From Melioribacter sp051488685 (GTDB lineage: Bacteria; Bacteroidota; Ignavibacteria; Ignavibacteriales; Melioribacteraceae), in the NCBI RefSeq assembly GCF_051488685.1, contig NZ_JBPSEH010000005.1, positions 186,001 to 250,000 on the forward strand: 64,000 nt of DNA, read 5' to 3'. Position numbers and translations under genes: made by a program. The notes beneath the pieces were generated by a model. It was not told the origin of the DNA and searched no databases. It saw only the letters and a program-made list of their open reading frames with translations. Shown in pieces: positions 7,927-15,946 of the stretch. The first letter of the stretch is position 1, and every line of letters begins with the position of its first letter.

Positions 7927-8658
7927 ATGATTGAAATAAAAAATCTTCATAAGTCCTTTGGCGAAAATAAAGTATTAAATGGAATCAATCTTACGATCAA
8001 TTCCGGAGAATCGATTGCCATAATAGGCAAAAGCGGATGTGGCAAGTCGGTATTATTAAAACATATCGTCGGTTTGATTATGCCCGACGAGGGTGAAATT
8101 ATAGTTGATGGAATTTCGGTTACAAATCTCTCCAAAGAAAAATTATATGAAGTACGTAAACGCTTTGGCTTTCTTTTTCAGGGTGCGGCATTATTCGATT
8201 CGATGACCGTCTTCGAAAATGTCAGTCTGCCTCTCATCGAAAATAACTATAATTATTCATCAGAAAAAGTTAAGCAACTCGTTGAAGAAAAGCTGTCTCT
8301 GGTTGGATTGAGCGGTACGGAGAATATGAAACCAGCAGAACTTTCCGGCGGAATGAAAAAAAGAGTGGGTCTTGCAAGAGCACTAATTACAAGCCCTGAA
8401 TATATTCTTTATGATGAACCAACTACAGGTCTCGACCCTGTTACATCCGATTCGATTGACGAGTTGATCAAAGAACTCAACACAAAATTGAACGTTACTT
8501 CAATTGTCGTGACACACGATATATTCAGCGTTCAGAAAACAGCAGAAAGAATTGCTATGATTCACGAAGGGAAAATTCATTTTGTCGGCAACCTCGAAGA
8601 GATGCTAAAGATTAACGATCCGATAATTAAAAAATTTATTAAAAGGTCGGGACTGTAA
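7927..8658 (+). CDS. ABC transporter ATP-binding protein, MlaF-like
   Basis: A 243-residue nucleotide-binding subunit with Walker A GKSGCGKS (34-41), signature LSGGM (139-143) in the LSGGMKKRVGLARAL form typical of MlaF/Ttg2A proteins, Walker B YILYDEP (159-165, catalytic Glu164) and the switch His in VVTHD. MlaF proteins power phospholipid movement between inner and outer membranes together with an MlaE permease and an MlaD (MCE) substrate-binding protein. Neither partner gene is next to it, so it must work with subunits encoded elsewhere. Its TAA stop abuts the radA ATG with no gap, so the two are co-transcribed. Confidence 0.88.
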   Translation: MIEIKNLHKSFGENKVLNGINLTINSGESIAIIGKSGCGKSVLLKHIVGLIMPDEGEIIVDGISVTNLSKEKLYEVRKRFGFLFQGAALFDSMTVFENVSLPLIENNYNYSSEKVKQLVEEKLSLVGLSGTENMKPAELSGGMKKRVGLARALITSPEYILYDEPTTGLDPVTSDSIDELIKELNTKLNVTSIVVTHDIFSVQKTAERIAMIHEGKIHFVGNLEEMLKINDPIIKKFIKRSGL

Positions 8659-10026
8659 ATGAGCAAGATAAAAACAAAATATGTCTGCTCTAATTGCGGT
8701 TACGAGTCAATCCGATGGCTGGGTAAGTGCCCCGAATGTGAAAGCTGGAATTCGTTTTCTGAAGAAGTTGTTGAAACAGGCAAATTAAGAAAAGAAAAAC
8801 ACAGCGGGAGTTATAAGACTTTTAAATTGAACAAGACAGATATTGAAATCGAAAGAAGGATTAAAACAAACATCAATGAATTTGATCGAGTTCTGGGAGG
8901 GGGAATGATGCCCGGCTCTGTAATTTTGATAGGAGGCGACCCGGGAATAGGAAAGTCGACTCTCGTTCTCCAGGCAGCATCACATATCAAAGGAAATGTT
9001 CTTTATGTTACAGGCGAAGAATCGATTAATCAAATCAGCCAGCGTGCCAAAAGACTCAACATCCATTCCGATTCGTTATCTATTCTAACCGAAACAAATC
9101 TCGAAAATATCCTTACCGCTATCGAAAATGAAAAACCAGATGTTGTCATTGTCGATTCGATTCAGACAGTTTACAAACCAGAGCTCGACAATACTGCCGG
9201 CACTGTCACACAAATACGCGAATCAACTTCAGAATTAATGAGCATTGCAAAGAAAAAGAATTGCTCAGTAATATTAATCGGCCACGTTACAAAAGAAGGT
9301 ATAATCGCAGGACCTAAAATTCTTGAACACATAGTGGACACGGTTTTACAATTTGAAGGCGAAAAAAGCCATTCATATCGGATACTTCGTTCTCAAAAAA
9401 ATCGATTTGGCAACACAAATGAAATCGGAATATTCGAGATGCTCGAAACTGGATTGCACGAAGTTAACAACCCGAGTGAAATTTTTTTGAACGAGCGAAG
9501 CAGCAATATTAGCGGTACAGTTGTAACCGCAAGCCTCGAAGGCACTCGCCCACTATTAATCGAAGTTCAAGCTCTGGTTACACCTTCTTATTATGGAAAT
9601 CCACAAAGAGTTGCAACCGGATTCGACTATCGACGTCTTGCAATTTTACTGGCTGTACTCGAAAAAAGAGCGGGACTGAAATTATCTTCACAGAATGTTT
9701 TCCTGAATATTGCAGGCGGGTTGAGAATCGACGAGCCGGCAATCGACCTGGCTGTTTGTGCTGCAATTGTATCGAGCTTTCAAAATAGAATTGTAAAAAA
9801 TGGACTTGTAATTATCGGAGAAGTTGGACTTGGAGGTGAAATAAGAAGTGTTCCGCATATCGACAGAAGAATCAATGAAGCAGCTAAGCTGGGTTTCACT
9901 AAGATTATCCTCCCAGCAAGCAACAAAAAAAATATTACAGCACTCAACACCGAATTAAAAAACAAACTTGAAATTAATCTTTCGGACGAATTAAATAAAA
10001 GTTTACAACTAACTTTCGAAAGATAG
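8659..10026 (+). CDS. radA: DNA repair protein RadA
   Basis: A 455-residue RadA/Sms protein. It has an N-terminal C4 zinc finger (Cys10, Cys13, Cys24, Cys27), a RecA-like ATPase with Walker A GGDPGIGKST (92-101), the RadA hallmark KNRFG motif, and a C-terminal Lon-protease-like domain (LNIAGGLRIDEPAIDLAV...GEVGLGGEIRSV). RadA is a DnaB-like hexameric helicase that extends recombination intermediates during repair and transformation. The length is normal. It starts directly at the stop of the ABC ATPase gene, and its own stop lies right before the ATG of the next gene, so it sits in a tight operon. Confidence 0.95.
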   Translation: MSKIKTKYVCSNCGYESIRWLGKCPECESWNSFSEEVVETGKLRKEKHSGSYKTFKLNKTDIEIERRIKTNINEFDRVLGGGMMPGSVILIGGDPGIGKSTLVLQAASHIKGNVLYVTGEESINQISQRAKRLNIHSDSLSILTETNLENILTAIENEKPDVVIVDSIQTVYKPELDNTAGTVTQIRESTSELMSIAKKKNCSVILIGHVTKEGIIAGPKILEHIVDTVLQFEGEKSHSYRILRSQKNRFGNTNEIGIFEMLETGLHEVNNPSEIFLNERSSNISGTVVTASLEGTRPLLIEVQALVTPSYYGNPQRVATGFDYRRLAILLAVLEKRAGLKLSSQNVFLNIAGGLRIDEPAIDLAVCAAIVSSFQNRIVKNGLVIIGEVGLGGEIRSVPHIDRRINEAAKLGFTKIILPASNKKNITALNTELKNKLEINLSDELNKSLQLTFER

Positions 10027-10902
10027 ATGAACAACAAGCTTACTGTCACATTAAAATTTATACTTGGTGCGCTATTTATTTTTTCAGCTTATTCAAAAGC
10101 AATTAGTCCAGGATTGATTGAAATAATATTAATCGACCATGGAATTACAGGTAGTCGAGAAGTAGCCGCTCTATTAACGCGCCTTTTAATCGGTTTCGAA
10201 TTGGGACTCGGAATTTTATTCTTCCTTCCTTATGAAACAAGAAGATTTACATTGCCCTTATCAACTTTTGTCTTAATTATATTTACACTTTATTTGCTCT
10301 ACACAGAATTCATTCTGGGCGATTCGCAGAATTGTGGCTGTTTTGGTAGTATACTTGACATGTCTCCCATCGAATCTTCATTGAAAAATATTGTACTGTT
10401 ACTATTAATAACCATTGTTTACAAATCCGAAAAAATATCAAAAAAGAATTTATTCATTCCTGCTGCAACGATTTTTTTATCAATCGTTATCACATTTACA
10501 ACGTTTCCAATTAAAGCAGCGGAGAATTTTCCCTTTTCAAAATTTACACATTTTGAAGGTGCAGGTAGAGTTGACCTATCGAGCGGAGAAAAATTTATTG
10601 CTGTATTTAATACTGAATGTGAGCATTGTCAATCTGTAGCAGAGATGTTAGCTAAATATGATAAAAACCATAAACTATTTTCGAAAATATTTACACTCTA
10701 TTATACCGAAGGTGAAGTTAGCGTCGATTCTTTTAAGACGTTGACCGGTTTTGATTATCCTTACACAAAAATTGAAGTCGACGATTTTTTTGACCTTATT
10801 GGAACATCTCCGCCAAGGGTTTATTTTCTCAACAATGGCGAGGTTAAAAATATATGGGACGATAACTTTGAAGAAATTATCGAATTTCTAAAAAAAAGAT
10901 GA
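10027..10902 (+). CDS. MauE/DoxX-type membrane protein fused to a thioredoxin-like domain
   Basis: A 291-residue protein. Residues 1-160 hold about five hydrophobic helices with the MauE/DoxX features: an early SAYSKAISP motif and a NCGCFG motif (Cys103, Cys105). From about residue 165 a soluble, presumably periplasmic, domain follows with FNTECEHC (Cys198, Cys201) in a thioredoxin-like context and a later SPPRVYFLNNGEV strand, which corresponds to the cis-Pro region of thioredoxins. MauE-like proteins are thought to pass reducing or oxidising equivalents across the membrane, like vitamin K epoxide reductase or DsbD. A fused periplasmic thiol domain would be the receiver. It starts at the radA stop and overlaps pabB by 4 bases. 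The substrate is unknown. Confidence 0.75.
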   Translation: MNNKLTVTLKFILGALFIFSAYSKAISPGLIEIILIDHGITGSREVAALLTRLLIGFELGLGILFFLPYETRRFTLPLSTFVLIIFTLYLLYTEFILGDSQNCGCFGSILDMSPIESSLKNIVLLLLITIVYKSEKISKKNLFIPAATIFLSIVITFTTFPIKAAENFPFSKFTHFEGAGRVDLSSGEKFIAVFNTECEHCQSVAEMLAKYDKNHKLFSKIFTLYYTEGEVSVDSFKTLTGFDYPYTKIEVDDFFDLIGTSPPRVYFLNNGEVKNIWDDNFEEIIEFLKKR

Positions 10903-11861
10903 ATAAAAAAGAAGCAATCAAACTGATGAATGAATATGGTGCGGAATCAAAAGCTTTTCTATTTCTAATCGACTTCGACATGAATAAACCGATTATTTGC
11001 TCTTTAGATAGAGCCGAAGAATCTGGACTTAAATACAGCATTGATGAAGAACAAAAGAAAAAAGCATTATCAAAAAAAATAAAGCTCGAAAAATTTCCTT
11101 TGACCTTTGAAGAATACAGAAAAGCATTCGATACAGTATTCAAAGAAATTTATGATGGCAACACTTATTTACTCAATCTTACATTTCCCACCCGAATAGA
11201 AACGGATTTGAGTCTGGAGCAAATCTATGAACTGAGCAGCGCACGATATAAAATATTATTGAAAGACAGGTTCGTTTGTTTTTCGCCAGAAACCTTCGTT
11301 AAAATTATTGATGGAAAAATTTATTCGTATCCGATGAAAGGCACAATCGACGCTTCAATTCCAGGCGCTGCAGAACTAATATTAAGCGATGAAAAGGAAA
11401 CTGCGGAACACAACACGATAGTCGACCTGATTCGTAATGATCTATCGATTGTAGCCAGGAATGTACGGGTCAACAAATTCCGTTATATCGATAGACTCGA
11501 AACTCACGACAAATCGCTTTTGCAAGTCAGTTCTGAAATTGTTGGTGATTTACCTCCCGATTATAAACATCGACTGGGCGATATTATCTTCTCGCTTCTG
11601 CCCGCTGGTTCGATTACAGGTGCTCCTAAGAAGAAAACCGTTGAGATTATTAAACGAGCCGAAAATTACGAACGCGGTTATTATACTGGAATTTTTGGTG
11701 TATTTAACGGTGAGTCGCTCAATAGTTGCGTGCTTATCCGCTTTATTGAATCGATCGACGGCACACTTTATTATAAAAGCGGCGGCGGCATTACTCACAT
11801 GAGCAACCCTGAATTTGAATACGAAGAGTTATTAAAAAAAATATATGTCCCAATTAATTGA
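10899..11861 (+). CDS. pabB: Aminodeoxychorismate synthase component I
   Basis: A 320-residue chorismate-binding enzyme with the conserved C-terminal core: MKGTIDAS, ETAEHNTIVDLIRNDLS, and LLPAGSITGAPKKKTVEII followed by ERGYYTGIFGVF. It belongs to the short PabB type without the long N-terminal domain of anthranilate synthases. PabB converts chorismate and ammonia (from a PabA glutaminase) to 4-amino-4-deoxychorismate for folate synthesis. The next gene is a PabC-like aminotransferase, which fits the second step. The ATG overlaps the previous gene by 4 bases. Anthranilate synthase is the less likely alternative because no trp gene is near. No pabA is present in the window. Confidence 0.88.
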   Translation: MNKKEAIKLMNEYGAESKAFLFLIDFDMNKPIICSLDRAEESGLKYSIDEEQKKKALSKKIKLEKFPLTFEEYRKAFDTVFKEIYDGNTYLLNLTFPTRIETDLSLEQIYELSSARYKILLKDRFVCFSPETFVKIIDGKIYSYPMKGTIDASIPGAAELILSDEKETAEHNTIVDLIRNDLSIVARNVRVNKFRYIDRLETHDKSLLQVSSEIVGDLPPDYKHRLGDIIFSLLPAGSITGAPKKKTVEIIKRAENYERGYYTGIFGVFNGESLNSCVLIRFIESIDGTLYYKSGGGITHMSNPEFEYEELLKKIYVPIN

Positions 11862-12438
11862 AACTATAAAAGTATTTCAGAAAAAATTACACAACATCGA
11901 TTACCACAATAATCGCTTTAACACATCGAGAAAATTACTCTTTGGTATAAAAGACGAAATCAAGCTTGAAGAAATTTTGACCATTCCCCAGGATATTACC
12001 GACGAAATAACTAAATGCCGCATTGTTTATTCAGATCTAATCCATTCGATAGAATTTATTCCGTATAAAAGAAAAACTATTAAAACAATCCGGATTATTA
12101 ATAACGACAGAATTGAATATAAGTTTAAATATGAAAATAGAAGAGAAATCAACAAACTATTAAACAATGCCGGTAGTGATGAAATTATTATTGTCAGAAA
12201 AAATAAAATTACAGATGCTTCGATATACAATTTAGTCTTCGACGACGGTAAAAATTTATATACACCCGCCGAACCGCTTTTGAAAGGGACTAAACGAGAA
12301 AAATTAATAAACGAGGGATTATTAATCGAAGACGAAATAAAACCTGCCGACATCATGTATTTTAAAAAAATTCACTTCATCAATGCATTGACCGATTTGA
12401 ATGAACTTAGCATTCCAGTAGAGTTGATTAAACAATAG
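11845..12438 (+). CDS. Aminotransferase class IV, probable 4-amino-4-deoxychorismate lyase
   Basis: A 197-residue short class IV pyridoxal-phosphate enzyme. It has an N-terminal LIETIKVFQKKLHNIDYHNNR motif, KYENR around the likely PLP lysine, TDASIYNLVFDDG, and TPAEPLLKGTKREKL, which recalls the cofactor-phosphate site. This compact form (about 200 instead of 270-300 residues) is common in Bacteroidetes-type genomes next to pabB. It probably splits aminodeoxychorismate into p-aminobenzoate and pyruvate. The ATG lies 17 bases inside the end of pabB, so expression is coupled. The exact reaction is inferred from context. Confidence 0.75.
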   Translation: MSQLIETIKVFQKKLHNIDYHNNRFNTSRKLLFGIKDEIKLEEILTIPQDITDEITKCRIVYSDLIHSIEFIPYKRKTIKTIRIINNDRIEYKFKYENRREINKLLNNAGSDEIIIVRKNKITDASIYNLVFDDGKNLYTPAEPLLKGTKREKLINEGLLIEDEIKPADIMYFKKIHFINALTDLNELSIPVELIKQ

Positions 12439-12692
12439 GAGTTAGAAACGTTTTTTGTAATTTCATTATTAATTCATATTAACGTGTGCTTACAAAGTAC
12501 GTTACGAAGCAGTTCATAATAAGGATGATTCCATGCTAAATTATTCATATTAAGTTTAACGATTCTACTTACTGGTGCTTTTTTTCATGCCTGCCTGAGA
12601 ACATCACTTCGTTTCGCATAATAATCTCTGGCGAAAAACTCTCTCGAATTTAATTTACAAACTGCTAATTCAATAAAGTGAAGTGATAAAGT
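12439..12692. other. Spacer with no recognisable gene
   Basis: This AT-rich spacer follows the pabC-like gene. I see no frame with coding character and no clear terminator. A near-repeat of ATTCATATTAA occurs at about 12474 and 12547, too short to interpret. Confidence 0.4.
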
Positions 12693-12800
12693 TTAATCAT
12701 TATCGTAGTTACGGAAGGAATCCGAGTTGTTCGGCTTTATGATTTTTTTTGCTAACCCTGCAGCAATTATTAACGCTATCAAAAATAGTACTGTTTCCAT
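12693..12800 (-). CDS. Possible 35-residue single-span membrane peptide
   Basis: Reading leftwards from the ATG at 12798-12800, a frame of 35 codons encodes METVLFLIALIIAAGLAKK followed by a polar tail KPNNSDSFRNYDND. A short hydrophobic helix, a KK stop-transfer and an acidic tail is the shape of known small membrane proteins. It has a candidate promoter upstream (TTGAAT-18-TATAAT at 12843-12872, minus strand) and a perfect 16-base palindrome just 3 bases before the start. There is no Shine-Dalgarno sequence, which is not unusual for FCB bacteria. No homologue is known to me; the frame may be chance. Confidence 0.4.
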   Translation of the reverse strand: METVLFLIALIIAAGLAKKIIKPNNSDSFRNYDND

Positions 12801-12803
12801 TTT

Positions 12804-12819
12804 AATTCACATGTGAATT
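12804..12819. promoter_or_regulatory. Perfect 16-base palindrome, possible operator
   Basis: AATTCACATGTGAATT is a perfect inverted repeat with no spacer. It lies between the possible promoter at 12843-12872 and the ATG of the small frame, where a repressor would block transcription. It has the half-sites of a CRP site in reversed order, so CRP binding is not implied. Confidence 0.4.
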
Positions 12820-12842
12820 TGTAAACAATCCAATTTCATTTA

Positions 12843-12872
12843 ATTATAATAAACTTTTTCTGAAACATTCAA
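12843..12872 (-). promoter_or_regulatory. Possible promoter of the small membrane peptide
   Basis: On the minus strand TTGAAT (12867-12872), 18 bases and TATAAT (12843-12848) form a plausible sigma-70-like promoter. A transcript would begin near 12836 and carry the palindrome in a leader of about 36 bases. AT-rich spacers produce such matches by chance. Confidence 0.3.
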
Positions 12873-12993
12873 CATTATGCCACCAATCTTCAACTCTTTT
12901 TTTCTGGCAGGCATAACATTAGTCTGGTTCTATATTCCGATTTTTTATTTCGAGCAAATAATATATTTTTACTTAAACAAAAAACGAAATAAA

Positions 12994-13341
12994 ATGACTA
13001 CACCGTTACGAATCGAGTTACACAAACAGGACTATCTTGAAATCGAGTGGAGCGACGGAAAAATTTATAAATACCCATTGAAGTTTTTAAGAGACGAATC
13101 GCCAGATGCGGGCAACAAAGGTGAAACAATTCTGTGGAAACATTATGCTCCGCCACCTAAAGGTCCGACTAAACCGGGCATGTACGAAATTGAAAGCATT
13201 TCTCCCGTAGGCAATTACGCAATTCAAATCAAATGGAAAGACGGTTATGACTACGGCATCTATTCGTGGGAAGTGCTGCGTAAATTTGGTGAATACCTTG
13301 AATTGAAAGATAATCTTCATCAGGATTTCGAAAATCACTGA
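12994..13341 (+). CDS. DUF971 (GBBH-like N-terminal) domain protein
   Basis: A 115-residue protein made almost wholly of a DUF971 domain: LRIELHKQDYLEIEWSDGKIYKYPLKFLRDESPDA near the start, then GNYAIQIKWKDGYDYGIYSWEVLR. DUF971 resembles the N-terminal zinc-binding domain of gamma-butyrobetaine hydroxylase, and in many bacteria is a stand-alone protein of unknown role, sometimes near iron-sulfur or Mrp genes. An upstream ATG at 12877 would add 39 hydrophobic residues unlike the family, so the internal ATG at 12994 is preferred. The usual metal-binding cysteines of the domain are absent. The stop meets the stop of the convergent decarboxylase gene with no gap. Confidence 0.8.
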   Translation: MTTPLRIELHKQDYLEIEWSDGKIYKYPLKFLRDESPDAGNKGETILWKHYAPPPKGPTKPGMYEIESISPVGNYAIQIKWKDGYDYGIYSWEVLRKFGEYLELKDNLHQDFENH

Positions 13342-14778
13342 TTACTTAAGCAGCTTTTCATATTCCTTTTTGACTAATTCAATTGCTTCTACGACGTGCT
13401 TTTCTTCCTGCCGAATACCTGAAACTACAAGGCGAATAGTAAATTTACCATTCAAAACAGTGTGCGTAAGAAACAATTCTCCCGTTGAATTAATCTTTCC
13501 AAGTAAGAGTTTGTTGAATTCATTCAAAACTTTTTCTTCCATTCCGGGAGGAACCGCTCTGAAACAAACAGTGCTAAATGGTACAGGAGCGAGCAATTCG
13601 AAATCGCTCGATTCTTTTATCCAGTCAGCAAAAGAATGAGCCAGACGAATATGCTTTCTTAATATTTCCCTTAAACCTTCAACGCCAAAATATCTGATTA
13701 CAAACCAGAGTTTAAGAGCGCGAAAACGCCTACCGAGTTGAATTCCGTAGTCCATTAGATTTTCTACTTCTGAGTCGGCATCGGTTTTAAGATATTCAGG
13801 AACGAGCGAAAATGCTCTTTTGAGAATATCAGGACGCCTGGTATAAAAGACACTCAGATCAATCGGAACAAAGAGCCATTTATGTGGATTGGTAACTATC
13901 GAATCGGCATTTTCAATGCCTTTAAAATATTTTTTCATTTCGGGCAGCATCGAAGTAACGCCTGCATATGCTGCATCCACATGGAGCCATAAATTGTAAT
14001 CTTTACAAATCTCACTTATTTCATCAACCGGATCGACGCTCGTTGTTGAAGTTGTCCCAATTGTAGCAACGACGCAAAATGGTGAATATCCATTTTTTAT
14101 GTCTTCTTCTATTGCTTTTTTAAGCTCTCCGGGAATCATTTTAAATTCTGAGTCAACTTTAATTTTACGCACTCCTTCCAGACCAATTCCCAGGGCAATT
14201 GCAGCTTTGTCGATCGAGGAATGAGCCTGTTCAGAACAATAAAGACGCAGCGCTGGCAATGAACTCATTCCTTTATTTCTCGATTCTGGCAATTTATATT
14301 CACGTGCAGCTGCTATTCCATGAAACGAACTTATCGAAGCAGTATCGTATATTATTCCTTTATAACCATCAGGAAATCCGAGCATTGATCGATACCAGTC
14401 AAGAACTTTATGCTCCACTTCCGTCAATGCAGGCGACGATTTCCACACCATTCCGTTTGAATTCAAGGTAGAACTAATAATATCTGCCAGTATTCCGGGT
14501 CCACTTGATGTTGATGCAAAATATGCCATGAATTTTGGATGCTGCCAGTGAGTAATACCTGGAAGGACTATACGATCGATATCCGACAAAATTGTTTCGA
14601 AATCCTCTCCCAATTCAGGTGGCTTATTCGGAATTAGTTTCTCGATTTCTCCCGGTTTTATGTCGGGCAGAACGCGGTAGTTTTCAATATTTTCGAAATA
14701 CCGGGCAGCCCATTGAATTACTTCTTTGCCGGCTTTTGAAAATTCATCAGGTGTCATATCAGAAATTTTTTCAGGCAT
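13342..14778 (-). CDS. Group II PLP-dependent amino acid decarboxylase
   Basis: A 478-residue enzyme of the aromatic-L-amino-acid/DOPA decarboxylase family. Seen are HWQHPKFMAYF (79-87), His186 in CSEQAHSSI, which stacks on the cofactor, Asp268 in HVDAAYAG, and the Schiff-base Lys300 in NPHKWLFVPID. The family removes the carboxyl group of aromatic or other amino acids to give amines such as tryptamine or tyramine, in the cytoplasm. The length is standard. The gene lies 2 bases downstream of an alpha/beta hydrolase gene on the same strand, so both are in one operon. The exact amino acid cannot be read from the sequence. Confidence 0.88.
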   Translation of the reverse strand: MPEKISDMTPDEFSKAGKEVIQWAARYFENIENYRVLPDIKPGEIEKLIPNKPPELGEDFETILSDIDRIVLPGITHWQHPKFMAYFASTSSGPGILADIISSTLNSNGMVWKSSPALTEVEHKVLDWYRSMLGFPDGYKGIIYDTASISSFHGIAAAREYKLPESRNKGMSSLPALRLYCSEQAHSSIDKAAIALGIGLEGVRKIKVDSEFKMIPGELKKAIEEDIKNGYSPFCVVATIGTTSTTSVDPVDEISEICKDYNLWLHVDAAYAGVTSMLPEMKKYFKGIENADSIVTNPHKWLFVPIDLSVFYTRRPDILKRAFSLVPEYLKTDADSEVENLMDYGIQLGRRFRALKLWFVIRYFGVEGLREILRKHIRLAHSFADWIKESSDFELLAPVPFSTVCFRAVPPGMEEKVLNEFNKLLLGKINSTGELFLTHTVLNGKFTIRLVVSGIRQEEKHVVEAIELVKKEYEKLLK

Positions 14779-14780
14779 AA

Positions 14781-15620
14781 CTAAAACCTTATTTTTTTCA
14801 ACCAGTTAGAAATTATTCTTGCCAGTTCAATTCTGCTGTCCGCAAACGAATGCCCGCATTCGAGTACATTCTCCTCCAGCTTTTCTGCACCGGCAAGCCT
14901 CAAGGAAGTTACTAAAGGTAAATGATGAATTTCAAGGGGAGCTGTTGTATCGTACTTTGCTCCAATAATCAGTAATCTTTTTAGAGAAAGTTTGCTCGAA
15001 TATTTTAATAAATTCCATTCATTCATGTTGGATATTAGTTCACCCAGTAATTTTTCGGCGCTTGTATTTTTAACAATCGTAGCAAAAAATTTTATTTTTT
15101 CCAAACTTAAATCAAATATCTCTTTATTTATTTTGAGTAGCTCTCCAAAAGCACCTGCATTGAAACCTGCGATTGAAACTACATTTTTGATTTCATCGTG
15201 GAATATTGAGTAATAGAGAGCAGCAAATCCTCCCATGCTATGTCCCACAAGAATTATCCTTGTAGAATCCAATCTGAATTTATCATTCTTATGATTTTGT
15301 TTTATAAAATTGACTGCCGATTCCAAATCTCTTGTAAGATTTTCCCATGAATAATCTCCTTGGCTTCCCCAACAGCCCCTGTAATGAAAAATAAGTACAT
15401 TAAATCCTTGTCGATGGAATACATGTGCGAGATCGAAATTAACTTCATTGCCGGGAAAGCCGTGAAGAAGTATAATTATAGGATGCGGCCCTTTACCTGC
15501 GGCAAGAAAATATGTTCCTATCAATTTATAACCATAACTTTCGATAACAACGGGAAGCATCGACGAGGGAAACTCTGTATCGTAATATTTAGGATCTTCT
15601 ACTACTGGATCGTAGTTCAT
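14781..15620 (-). CDS. Alpha/beta hydrolase
   Basis: A 279-residue hydrolase with the oxyanion motif LLHGFPGN (51-58), nucleophile Ser128 in VGHSMGG, a probable acid in GAKYDTTAP, and a histidine in ECGHSFAD near the C-terminus. There is no signal peptide, so it should act in the cytoplasm. The core resembles dienelactone-hydrolase and acyl-peptidase-like esterases. It is the first gene of a two-gene minus-strand operon with the amino acid decarboxylase. A substrate linked to the amine product is possible, but nothing shows it. Confidence 0.8.
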   Translation of the reverse strand: MNYDPVVEDPKYYDTEFPSSMLPVVIESYGYKLIGTYFLAAGKGPHPIIILLHGFPGNEVNFDLAHVFHRQGFNVLIFHYRGCWGSQGDYSWENLTRDLESAVNFIKQNHKNDKFRLDSTRIILVGHSMGGFAALYYSIFHDEIKNVVSIAGFNAGAFGELLKINKEIFDLSLEKIKFFATIVKNTSAEKLLGELISNMNEWNLLKYSSKLSLKRLLIIGAKYDTTAPLEIHHLPLVTSLRLAGAEKLEENVLECGHSFADSRIELARIISNWLKKIRF

Positions 15621-15946
15621 AACAATCTTTCTGAAATTATTTTTCTCTAATATAACAATAGAGAGGGAAAGAATGTGAATATCTTCAATAATTAGATAAC
15701 TTTGCCGTTTTTACAACTATGGAATTTGTTGTGATACAATAGCTCCGTGGCTGATTTATCTTTTTTTACATTTCTACCATAATGTCACGCTTCCGACGTT
15801 TAAGCGATAATCTGTTTTTATAATTTCACGTTTCGGTATTTTATTTTCTCGACTTTCAGGATTGTAATTTAGAAAAAAATAATAAAATTCAATTTCGATT
15901 TATTTTTTATCTTTGCACTTAAGTTTTTCACAAAGAACGGTACAAT
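15621..15946. other. Divergent promoter region without genes
   Basis: This 326-base AT-rich gap lies between the minus-strand hydrolase and proS. Apart from the TAnnTTTG element listed separately I see no conserved RNA or coding frame. Confidence 0.5.
15908..15915 (+). promoter_or_regulatory. Possible TAnnTTTG promoter element of proS
   Basis: TATCTTTG followed by CAC matches the Bacteroidetes -7 element TAnnTTTG and lies 31 bases before the proS ATG. No clear TTTG -33 partner is seen about 20 bases upstream. Confidence 0.35.

Noticed and set aside
12804..12819. CRP-binding site
   Set aside because: CRP sites read TGTGA-N6-TCACA; this palindrome has the half-sites in the opposite order without a spacer.
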